Assembly (NCBI GenBank): GCA_030280995.1 | Contig: JASXTE010000010.1 | Location: 26,425,823 to 26,489,822 of the forward strand | DNA: 64,000 nucleotides | Direction: 5' to 3' | DNA from: Hemileia vastatrix | Taxonomy: Eukaryota > Basidiomycota > Pucciniomycetes > Pucciniales > Zaghouaniaceae | Shown here: piece by piece, positions 44,847 through 55,312 of the stretch | Layout of the letters: each line of letters begins with the position of its first letter | Position numbering within the stretch: the first letter of the stretch is position 1 | Translations under genes and position numbers: made by a program | The notes under the pieces: model-generated | The model's database searches: none | The model's input: the letters and a program-made list of their open reading frames with translations, nothing else | What the model was told of the DNA's origin: nothing

Positions 44847-46565
44847 TGTCAGCCAGGCTACAAGACTTACCCAGTAAAATAATTAATTATTTTACTGATA
44901 TGAAGCCACACCTTTTTAAATGCTTATTAATAATTAATTATTTAGTACTTACTTATGTATTACTTACAACTAACTAGCTAGGTATATTAAGTAATATAAA
45001 TAATTAATAAATTTAAGTAATTTTCCCATACTATTTTACTCCCTAACACTGTGCTCAATACTACAGCTGAGTGGGAATAAAAAAAGATACTAAAATTATA
45101 ATAAAATTCTTAAAATGATCAAATTCTTTTACTGAGAGATTTGGATTTCCGTGAAATTAATATATTTAAATCAAATATGTTGTATTAATTGTGACAGTCC
45201 AAGGGAACTCATATTTTATTGCAAATGAAAATGATACCCTTGTTAACGTACCAATTAATTTATTTTTTATTCATTTCATATACATTCTTTTTCATTCAAT
45301 TTTCTTCTCACACCCTTGTATTAGGTGGTGTTAACTCTGTGTCTTTATTTCCCGTTGTAGACAATCCTATAGTACTAGCTATAGGCCTTGACCAAGGGAG
45401 TTGAAGAAAAACCAGAGAGAAAATCCCCTGTCCCTTTAGAAAAACAAGTGAGATTTACCTATTGCAGCAAATTGGAGATCTGTTTGCTAGACCCTCTAAT
45501 TAAACACACTTGACCCCTTTAAAAGTGAAGATAATAGTCCCAGACAGACTACCAGAAAGAGTTGAAATGAACAGTAATATATTCCAACAAAACACAAGCC
45601 AATGAGACAGTGAGGAACAGAGAGGTGATGAGTAAAGAGATAAGATTCTCCCCTAAAAATTTTCCCCACACACGCATCATACAGCCAGTGCACAGACCAC
45701 CCTGACCAATTCCCCACCCAAAATCCAGCTTTCCCAGCCTTTTTCATGCATAAAAGTGCATTTTAGCGCCTCCCCAGCGCCCAGGCAGGCAGGCTGCTTG
45801 GAGGAGGCACCGTTTAGGGGCGGGAGGGCCGCTTCTAGGCCCTAAAACACCCATAAAACCAATAAAAACCCTAAAAACCCTAAAAACCCATAACTTCACT
45901 AATAAACAAGATAAACACACATAAAACATACCAAAATGAAAAGAAAATAAAGAAAAATAAGCTGAGACATAATAAGAGACCCTAGCTTAAGCCTACATAA
46001 GCACCACTAATCTTTAAACATCCAATAAATACCAATAACAACACCAGAACTACCCTATAAAATAAGATAACCACCCATAAGGGATACCAAAATGAACAGA
46101 AAAGAAAGGACATTAAGCTGAGACATAATAAGTGACCCTATCTTAAGCCTCCATAAACACTACTAACTATCACCTAAAGATGAAAAAATCCACTAATAAC
46201 ACCCTACATACCAAATACCCCCAAATGTGCACTCCAAAGGCCTACCCAGGTTTGGATCACCACACCGTATTTTTGCATATAAAAGGCCCTCACTTTTTGT
46301 ACTTTTCAACTCATTCCTTACTTACTTATATATCTTACACATTGTTATTTACAACCTCTATTACTATTCTTTATCATTTTAGTAGTTACATTCACGTACT
46401 CCTAATCTATAAATAATAATAATAATCTGTCCCACATCTTATCACTTGAGTAAAAACATTATAAAATAAAAGAAATACATACCATACCTTTAAGAGTCTG
46501 TTAAAACCCTTCAAATCCTCGTAGTACCTCCAATTCTACCTTCTAGACCAAGAGAGCCACCAACA
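44847..46565 (+). mobile_element. A3 5' LTR, split by a solo C LTR
   Basis: TGTCAGCCAGGCTACAAG to GCCACCAACA, with about 800 bp of family A LTR after removal of the insertion. It is followed by a leader (46566-46693) with primer site TGGGGACC and sequence like the A1 leader, cut by D1. The rest of A3 lies outside the window. Confidence 0.85.
45356..46264 (-). mobile_element. Solo C-type LTR inside the A3 LTR
   Basis: 909 bp from TGTAGACAATCCTATAG to GGATCACCACA, flanked by CCGT (45352-45355, 46265-46268). It splits the A3 LTR between TTATTTC and ATTTTTGC. It is shorter than the C 3' LTR and in the same orientation. No gene inside. Confidence 0.85.
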
Positions 46566-46693
46566 GTTGGGGACCCTTCCGAATTGTCGACGGCGCATCA
46601 TTATTTGAGGCCAGAGACCAATGGGGCCATCACCATTGAGGTACCTATAAGGACAAGTGGACAACAAAAATGACGAACGTCATATATCATGTG

Positions 46694-47832
46694 TGTCAGC
46701 CAGGCTATTCCAGGAGTCCAGTAAATGATATATAAATTATAAAACCCTAAAAAGTGGGTAAGACTTGTATTTAATGAATATAACCTAATATTTTATTGTA
46801 TAATGAAATTATATAAAAATTTTATTATATACAAGTGTTACATTAAATTTATTGGTTATATATATTTTTATATACAATTAAATTGAGCATAATATAATAA
46901 CTTCTACAAATAATGGCGCATTTTTATGTATTTAATAATTATAAATTTATATTTAATTAATTAAAAAACATATATTATAATTACAAGTGTAAATTTGATT
47001 TATAATATATTTAAATTAATTACTTAAATTTATATATTAAATAATACCTCTCATATGATACTAAACAATTATTAAGGACGCTTCTTTTGACCCTTAATTG
47101 TGTTAGAAAAAACAAATAAATTAATTTGGACTAAATTGAGATTAATTGCTTGTTTGGTTGCGTCAAATTATTTTTTGTTTCACTTAAAATGTCCTCTAAT
47201 CAGAATGTACCATCTGTTGGGAATTATATTTCTCATAGTTCCTATGTTTCCAATCTTGTTTAGTTATTCACTATTGTCACTTACTGATTTGGGAATTAAT
47301 GGCGGGGAAATTGGATTCTTAATTGGGCTTTTAATTATTTGTTTCATGTTTTTCTTTATATTGTTATGTTTCATTTACTCTTTTGATATGTTTGTTTTAT
47401 TCCTTTCTAATCATTGTATTTACTGATATAGTAGCGCTTCAGAGGACCCATTGCCTATAAAAGGGCCTTGGATAATCCCCTGTAGCCTTATCACTTATTA
47501 CACACTCAACAATTTAAAAATAAATTTATTACGCTTATTATTATTTTTATTAGTATTAAATTCTAATTTAAAATTCTAAATAACAATTTAAAGGTTGCCT
47601 TAAGTCTGATAGTAATTATAATGTTTGCCGCGCAGAACTCTTACTTAAATAATATTAATATTAATAAAACCAATTTGTTGTCACCTCTCAAATCACTCGT
47701 CGTTGCTTTCTCTCAAATAAATTAAATAATTTCAATTGTTTTTATTTCTTTTATTTCTAAACTACTATCTCCTTCTTGTCCTCCTCTCTTTTCTTCCCTC
47801 TTCTCTTATATCTTCTAGACGACTGACCGACA
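46694..47832 (+). mobile_element. D1 5' LTR
   Basis: 1139 bp, TGTCAGCCAGGCTATTCC to GACCGACA. The first 101 bp are identical to the start of the D1 3' LTR (63900-64000). Termini resemble family A, but the interior is distinct. A TATA box is at 47456-47464. Confidence 0.92.
47456..47464 (+). promoter_or_regulatory. TATA box of the D1 5' LTR
   Basis: TATAAAAGG in TTGCCTATAAAAGGGCC. Confidence 0.6.
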
Positions 47833-47846
47833 ACTGGGGGCCTTTC
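47833..47846 (+). other. D1 primer-binding site
   Basis: AC then TGGGGGCC, fitting a tRNA 3' end GGCCCCCA. D2 has TGAGGGCC at the same place (about 62166-62159), one mismatch. Confidence 0.5.
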
Positions 47847-48096
47847 CAAACGACAACGACGATCGAGCCTGGCGACGAACGACAAAACGCACGGACCACC
47901 TAGCAAAACGAAACTTTTGCCGCGACTGTGTTTCGAACTTGGGTTCGACATCTTAGGTTTATATATTATTAAGTTTTATATTATTTGAAGTGATTTTTCG
48001 ATCACTATAGTAAGTTCACCTTTGCGCCTCTCACTCATATTACTATATTTTTATTGCAATAACAGTGATTGTGGCTTAATTGCTGATTCACTGAGT

Positions 48097-48520
48097 GTAA
48101 GTGTTCAATTTTAAAATTTTTTTTTCCTAGTTGACCATTATAGAGTGTTAAATCCTCTTAGTCCTAGAAGAATTAACATTATTATTAATACAAATTGAAT
48201 TATTAATTTAATTTTTTTTTTATTATTAATTATTGTTAATTTTGGTTGACTTAAAAGTACATTGTGCTTAGTCCCAAATATATTGCCATATTTAATATTG
48301 GTAATTAATTGGTTGAATTAAATTACTTGTTATTCCCAATTTAACCTTGCAATCCATTTTTTTTTTTAAAAAATAAATTAATTTTTTAATTATTACTTTA
48401 TTTTGAAAATTATTTCTATAATTTAATTAATTAAATATTTTTTTTTATTTGGAGCAATTATTGACTAACTTTGATTATTTTTTTATAAAGTACAAAGTAA
48501 AATATAAATCTTCCCACTAG
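48097..48520 (+). other. Proposed leader intron of D1 (424 nt)
   Basis: Donor GTAAGT at 48097 and acceptor TCTTCCCACTAG ending at 48520, one base before the gag ATG. It encloses the D1 stem-loops. The stretch 47847-48096 holds no gene that I can see. Confidence 0.5.
48127..48341 (+). promoter_or_regulatory. Three bulged stem-loops in the D1 leader
   Basis: 48127-48167 pairs CTAG/CTAG and GAC/GTC. 48241-48278 pairs TTTGG/CCAAA and GAC/GTC. 48307-48341 pairs AATTGG/CCAATT and GAAT/ATTC. Each has an unpaired TT on the 5' side between the two helices, as in family A. The stems differ in sequence but keep pairing. Confidence 0.7.
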
Positions 48521-48596
48521 TATGTCCAACAATTTGGCAGAAAAAATGGATAACATGCAAGTGGATGAGATAGAAATTGACTATGATGCTGACACT

Positions 48597-48660
48597 GTAA
48601 GTTCTTCTAAAGTTGGTCATAAAAAATCTTATGCTAACACAAGGAATTCACATACTGCAG
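48597..48660 (+). other. Proposed intron 1 of D1 gag (64 nt)
   Basis: Donor GTAAGT at 48597, branch-like CTAAC at 48634-48638 and acceptor ATACTGCAG ending at 48660. Removal joins gag codon 25 to the +1 frame at 48661. Confidence 0.65.
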
Positions 48661-49203
48661 GATGTGGAAATGACAGGAAATGCAAACAAACCAAACCCCC
48701 TTCCCCCAGTACCACAGAAGGAAGTAAAGCCTCTAGTGCCTCAAGAAGGTCTTCCAAAAGGCTTCAAAATAAAAAAGCTTCCTCTGCCACAACAAATCAG
48801 TAACCTATCCAGTCATATAAAAGAGTTGAAGAGAGAAAATATGACGTACAAAGCAAAGGTAGACACATTGTGGGATCAGGTCCAAGAACTCAGGAACCAG
48901 ATTCAGGCCCAGGCCCCTCCTCAATTGCCTCCCAATCAGCTTCAATTTCAGGCTCAACCTTCACAGCCACCCAGCTCAACCATCCAAAATCCAAATACTA
49001 TGGAAGTAGAGCAATGGAAATGGGATTATCTAATGAGTCACTACCAACAGAATGTGCAACACCCTCCTCATCATCAGCCTGGCCCATCCAGAACACCCAA
49101 TTTCCATCCACCTCCTCATCCCTACCAACAAAGCAGGAGAAAGAAGGCCCAAGCACAATCCCAAACCCAGTCCCAGGGGAAGTTTCCTCCTCTGCCATGG
49201 TAA
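48661..49203 (+). CDS. D1 overlapping +1-frame protein
   Basis: Open from the intron 1 junction to the stop at 49201, 180 codons (first internal ATG 48670). With the 25 codons of exon 1 (48522-48596) it would make a protein of about 205 residues. It has a Pro-rich start, LPKGFKIKKLPLPQQ, a heptad-like coiled coil (about 35-75), a Gln/Pro-rich middle, VEQWKWDYL, HPPPHPYQ, a basic RRKKAQ segment and a terminal Pro-Leu-Pro-Trp. It is near identical in D2 and recognisably conserved in A2 and B. Several upstream ATGs make simple scanning to 48670 unlikely, which favours splicing as the route of expression. Function unknown. Confidence 0.7.
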   Translation, partial: DVEMTGNANKPNPLPPVPQKEVKPLVPQEGLPKGFKIKKLPLPQQISNLSSHIKELKRENMTYKAKVDTLWDQVQELRNQIQAQAPPQLPPNQLQFQAQPSQPPSSTIQNPNTMEVEQWKWDYLMSHYQQNVQHPPHHQPGPSRTPNFHPPPHPYQQSRRKKAQAQSQTQSQGKFPPLPW

Positions 49204-49257
49204 GTAATTTGGTTGATAGTCACTTGGGTATGTTTTCTAATAAATCTTCTTCTGCAG
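49200..49257 (+). other. Proposed intron 2 of D1 gag (58 nt)
   Basis: Donor GTAAGT at 49200, CTAAT at 49237-49241, pyrimidine-rich TCTTCTTCTGCAG ending at 49257. Splicing from the +1 frame regenerates Trp-TAA. Splicing from the gag frame shifts it and ends translation after about 19 codons. Confidence 0.65.
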
Positions 49258-52200
49258 GTAATATTATTGAACATGGTGAAAGAACAGTTAAACCTGTTAA
49301 AAGACAGCTTCCTGTAACTAGTAGCCCTATTGATGTAATTAGCGAATTGTCATTTGATGAACCTTTACATTTAACTTCTACATCTTTAATTAATCCTTCT
49401 CTTGCAATTAAAAATGATTCTGTTCCCCCTGAAATCTATACCTTAATTGAAAAAACTTCTGAGGAAATATTGAAAGATACCCTTGATTTTAATATTGTGA
49501 AAGACAAACATGTGAGAGACGTGTTAATCCATGAAAATGATAGATTAAATAATTTACACTTGCAATGTAAAGTGAGTTCTTCTGTACAAGATACAGCTTA
49601 TTTAAAAATCAAAGAAACCTTAAATATTGTTCTTAGTCAACAAAAACAAATAAGAAGTGACCATAGAGCTATCTCAGATAGAAATATCAGTCTACATAAG
49701 ACATTTAGTGAATTGAAACCCCTTATTGAGGAAAATTATTCATTCAAAAATGAAATAAAATCTCTACAAAATGAGTTTAAGAAACTAAAAAATGACTTCC
49801 ATGCACTAAGTACCAAACACTCAGTTTCTGAGGACAGAAATGTTCTATCTCTTGCAAAAGTGAATGACCAGATGTCTGAAATTCCAAGAATAAGAAACTA
49901 TGTGTCTGACCTACAGGAAAAGTTCTCAACCTTAACCATCAATAATGAATTAAATGAGATTTCTGCAAGTAAGCTGCATAAAAATAAAGGGAAAAAACCT
50001 GAACAAAGTTCATCCTTTCTTCCTCATATTTCAACCATTAAACAAACTGACAATGAGTCTGTAAAATCTTTTGCTACTAGCAAAAAATCTTGTGATGGTC
50101 ATGCACCAGCTGTTTCTGTAAATAATGAAATTTCTGAACACCTGGCTAAACTTCAGGAATTATTACTGATGAATAATTCAAACCAAAAAGTGGACCATCC
50201 CAGTAGTCAGAAAAATTGGCCTAAGTTAGACCAATATCCTACCTTTGATGGTGATTCTTCCTCTGATTGGCAACACTTTATCCAGAGAATTGATAATTTA
50301 AAGAGATCTTATAAACTACCTGATGAGGAAATTGTTTCTAAGTTAATTTCTTTATTTTCCAATGTAGCCTTGATGTGGTATGAATCTGTCCTCTTAGATA
50401 ACAATCATTATACATGGAGTGATTGGAAATCCTTGATTGAGAATCAGTTTGGTGGTTCAAAATTCAGGTTAGCTCAGCAAAGACTGTATGAAAATACTAG
50501 ATATGTATCCTCCTCTGTTGAAAAGCCCATTGTTTTTCTGATGAAAATAACTAAAATCCTTAGAGCAATTGATCCAAAGATGGATTATGATATTTGGAGA
50601 GATAAAATCTTGTATAAATTACCAAATTCTCTTAGGGATTTGATTGTTGCTAGAACTGAGCATGTAAGGGAAAATTCTTCTTTCATTAATATCTGTAATG
50701 AAGTACTACTAAACCATAGATATGAACCAAAGAATTACCTTAGTAAATCTTATAATGATCAGAATAAACCTTCTATAAAGCTCCCAGAAAAATCTGGTAA
50801 ACCCTCTGCCCCAGTTGCACCTAAAAAATATGCAACAAATACTTGTTATAAATGTAACAAACCGTGGCAGAAGGGTCATGTTTGTGACAAGAAAATTCAT
50901 CTTGTTGAACAAAATGAAGACACTGATGAAGTTGAACTTGATGTCAATAATTCTTCCAGTGACTGTGAAAGTAATATCTCCTATGACAATGAATCTGTTA
51001 AAGATGTTTTAATGTTGGAACATGATGTCCATTATTTAAATAATATATCTGAAGATTGTGTATTGAATCTATCTTCAGTAGAAAATGCTGAGATAATTAA
51101 AGATATTACTAACAATTCTATTCCCATATCCCCTTTAAAGGCACCTGTTATCATTAATGGTAAAAATGTTGATGTAGTTCTTGATTCTGGTGCTGGAGGA
51201 AGTGTAGTATCTGAAAAAGCTTTGGCTTCAGTGGATAAGGAATATTTAAGTAAATTATTGCCTATAACTTCTGAAAAATGGAGAGGGTATGGTTCTACCT
51301 TATTTCCTATTGGCAAATACAAAACCTCTGTATTCTTCAAATATAATGGTGGTTTTGTCAGAGCTATTTGTGAGTTTGTTGTCATGAAAAATGATAATTT
51401 GAGCAATTGGTTTATTATGGGAAATGATATTTTAACCATGTTTGGTGTGAAACTAGACCCAGCAAATAATTGCTTTACCTTAGGAATGAATGGGAAAAGA
51501 AAATTCAAAATTTCTTCTCCTAAACCTTCTGGGCATTTGTTGAAATCTTGTAACTCACTGACCCAATGTAAAAGTAGAACAACAACTGAAATGGATGATT
51601 TATTACATGAAATAAATACCGCTTCTTTTGGTGATCATTTGACTAATGAACAAAAGGATTCTATTGTTGCCTCTATTACCTCTTTCCCTATGGCTTTTGC
51701 TCATGGTTCTCATGTCTTGGGAATTGTTCAGGAAGAGATGAAAATTACCTTATCCTGTAATTTGAGTGATATTCCTCCTTCCCTTAAGAAAAAACCATAT
51801 CCTGCTTCTCCATCAAAAAGAAAAGATATTGAAGATAATATTGAAACATTATTGAAAATGAATATCATTGAGAAAGTGAATGTCACCCCCAAATATTGTG
51901 TCATCTCCCCAGTCTTGATTTCATATGAAAAAGATAAAGCTAGATTATGTGGAGATTACAGAGCTTTAAATACTTATACTGTTGATGATATTTATCCTTT
52001 ACCCAGAATTAATTCAATACATGCTACCTTGCAAGGTGCAAAATTTATTAGTTGTCTGGATGGTAATAAAGGTTATCATCAAGTTCCAGTTGAGAAAAAT
52101 TCTCAAAATTTTTTGCTTATTGCTACTCATATGGGAATATATAAGTATGTTAGGATGCCATTTGGCCCTAAAAATTCTCCTTCAGTTTTCCAGAAAGTCA

Positions 52201-54137
52201 TGGATAACACTTTCCATCAAGAAATTATTGAAGGTTGGCTCATGGTTTATATTGATGATATTATTGTTTTTTCTAAAACTTTTGATGAACATATGATTCA
52301 CTTAAATAGAGTTTTCCAAAGAATGGATGAAATCAATATGACCTTATCTTTAAAAAAGTGTAAATTTGGTTTTCAATCTTTGAAAGTCCTTGGCCATGTT
52401 GTGTCAGGCTTACAAATTTGTGTAGACCATAATAAAGTTGCTGCCATTCAAAATGTGAAAGCACCAACTTCTGTAAGAGAAATCCAAAGTTTTTTAGGTA
52501 TGTGTGGCTATTATAGACAATATATTAAAAATTATCAGGTCATAGCCTTGCCTCTTACAAAACTAACCAGGAAAGATGTTGCTTTTCTCTGGAATGATGA
52601 CTGTCAGAAAGCTTTTAATACATTGAAAAATTGCTTAATGTCAGCCCCTATATTGGCTCTTCCAGATTTTAACAAGCCATTTGTACTTTATACAGATGCT
52701 AGCTTTATTGGTCTGGGTGCTGCCCTTCACCAAAAGCAAATTATTAATGATAAATCCTCAGAGGTTGTAATTTGTTATATTTCAAGAACCTTAAGGAATA
52801 GTGAATTGAAATATGGTGCCACTCAATTGGAGTGCTTAGCAGTTGTTTGGGCTCTTGAGAAACTTCATTACTACTTGGATGACCAAAAATTTGAGTTGGT
52901 AACTGACTGTAGTGCTGTGAAATCTCTCTTAAACCTCAAAACACCTAACAGACATATGTTCAGGTGGCAACTTGCTGTTCAGGAATACAGAGGAAGGATG
53001 ACTATTATCCACAGAGCTGGAAATGTTCACTCTAATGTTGATATGCTCTCCAGATTGCCTCTGCCAAATAATGACTCCAATCCTGCTTATGTACCTGAGG
53101 ATGACACTGTTCATATACATGGTATATTTATAGTTGATATGGCAGAAGAGTTATTACAGTTAATACTGGATTCATATGATAAAGATTCTGACTTAAATAA
53201 ATTAGTTACTATCTTGAATGATCCTAAGAATGCTTCAATTCAAGCATTAATAAAAACTCTTCCTGCAAAATACCAAAATGCTTTAAATAAAGGAAAGTTT
53301 TCTATTGAAGATGGTTATATATATTATAGAAGGAACCTTACCAATGTAATTGTTATTCCTCCTTCAATGAAAGAAACTATCCTCAAACTTTGTCATGATG
53401 ACATATTAGCTGGTCATTTTGATCTTGAAAAAACATTGATTAGAATCAAAAACACTGCATGGTGGGCTAATATGTCTGAAGACACAAAATTATATGTTGA
53501 ATCTTGTGATTCCTGCCAAAAATCTAAAAGGTTAACAGGTAAAAGAGCAGGGTTATTACAACATATTGAAGCACCTAGTGCTCCCTGGCAAATCATTAAT
53601 ATGGATTTTGTCACTGGTCTTCCTGTTGCAGGTAAAGACAGCTTTAACTCTTGTTGGGTAATAGTTGATAGATTCACAAAAATGTGCAAATTTATTCCAA
53701 CCCACAAAGATGTATCCACCAAGGAATTAGCTTTCTTATGGTGGTCTTACATGTTTAATATTATTGGTTTTCCAAAAGCCATTATCTCTGATAGGGATCC
53801 AAAATTCACTTCTGAGTTTTGGACCTCTTTGATGGATATTTGTGGCTGTGAGTTAAAATTGTCTACAGCTCATCATCCTCAGACTGATGGTCTAGCTGAA
53901 AGAATGATTCAAACTCTGGAAGATATGATTAGAAGGTATTGTGCCTTTGGTTTAGAATATAAAGACAATGACAGATTTACTCATGATTGGGTCACTCTTT
54001 TGCCTGGTCTTGAATTTGCATATAATAGCACTGTTCATTCTGTCACTGAGAAAAAGCCTTTTGAGCTCTGGTTAGGTTATGTCCCAAACACTCCTGCTCA
54101 AATTCTCAATAATAAATTACCTAAGTTGGAACTGCAC

Positions 54138-55278
54138 TGTCGGCCGGTCGTCTAGAAGAAGGAGAAAATAGAAGAAGGAAAGAGAGGAGGAGAAGGAGGG
54201 AAAAGTAGGGGGAATAAAAAAATAAAATTTTAATAAAATTATTTAATTTATTGAGAGGGAAACAACGATAAGTGAGCTGGGAGGTGACAACAACTTGTTT
54301 TTACTAATATTAATATTATTTAAGTAAGAGTTCTGCGCGGCAATCAAAATAATTACTATCAGACTTAAAGCAACCTTTAAATTGTTATATAAAATTTTAA
54401 TTAGATTTTTATTACTAATAAAAAGAATATAAACGTAATATAAAAATTGTATTTAAATTGTTGAGTGTATAATAAGTGATAAGGCTACAGGGGATTATCC
54501 AAGGCCCTTTTATAGGCAATGGGTCCTCTGAAGCGCTACTATATCAGTAATTACAATGATTAGAAAGGAATAAAACAAATATATCAAAAAGAGTAAATGA
54601 AACATAACAATATAGAGAAAAACATGAAACAATTAATTAAAAGCCCAATTAAGAATCCAATTTCCCCGCCATTAATCCCCAAATCAGTAAGTGACAATAG
54701 TAAATAACTAAACAAGAGTGGAAACATAGGAACTATGAGAAATATAAATTCCAACAGATGGTCCATCCTGATTTGAGGACATTTTAAGTGAAACAAAAAA
54801 TAATTTGACGCAACAAAACAATCAATTAATCTCAATTTAGTTCAAATTAATTTATTTGTTTTTTTCTAACACAATTAAGGGTCAAAAGAAGCGTCCTTAA
54901 TAATTGTTTAGTGTCATATGAGAGGTATTAGTTAATATATAAATTTAAGTAATTAATTTAAATATATTATAAATCAAATTTACACTTGTAATTATAATAT
55001 ATGTTTTTTAATTAATTAAATATAAATTTATAATTATTAAATATATAAAAATGCGCCATTATTTGTAGAATATATTATATTATGCTCAATTTAATTGTAT
55101 ATAAAAATATATATAACCAATAAATTTAATGTAACATTTGTATATAATAAAATTCTTATATAATTTCATTATGTAATAAAATATTAAGTTATATTCATTA
55201 AATACAAGTTTTACCCACTCTTTAAGGTTTTATAATTTATATATCATTTACTGGACTCCTGGAATAGCCTGGCTGCCA
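54138..55278 (-). mobile_element. D2 3' LTR
   Basis: 1141 bp; line-by-line comparison with 62168-63308 shows one difference (C at 55276 against A at 63306, in the terminal TGACA). The target duplication TGCAC precedes it (54133-54137). The polypurine tract of D2 is CTCCCTCACTCT at 55279-55290 on the + strand. A very recent insertion. Confidence 0.97.
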
Positions 55279-55312
55279 CTCCCTCACTCTAAAAAAACAA
55301 TAAAAAAAAATG

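Larger units (their letters stand above)
48522..54137 (+). pseudogene. gag-pol: D1 gag-pol, 5' part (one stop, cut by D2)
   Basis: Same frame and length as D2 up to residue 1872, where D2 is inserted in integrase after E-L-H. One nonsense codon TAA at 48801-48803 (CAA in D2, C to T) interrupts it. In order: acidic N-terminus, Ser/Gln-rich region overlapping the +1 frame, coiled coil, capsid region from about 566, knuckle CYKCNKPWQKGHVC at 775-788, protease Asp 888, RT YIDD at 1243-1246, RNase H Asp 1392, integrase zinc site (His 1625, His 1632, Cys 1662, Cys 1665) and DDX35E (Asp 1716, Asp 1757, Glu 1793). Confidence 0.93.

Noticed and set aside
45840..45890. Telomere-like CCCTAAAAA repeats
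   Set aside because: Only a few imperfect units inside a solo C LTR with target duplications on both sides, so not a chromosome end.
48998..49198. Minus-strand frame repeated at 60804-61004 in D2
   Set aside because: It is the antisense shadow of the overlapping gag region, identical in both D copies because the copies are nearly identical.
52929..53120. Minus-strand small frames within the D1 pol region
   Set aside because: They mirror highly conserved pol sequence and occur at the same place in D2; no independent support.
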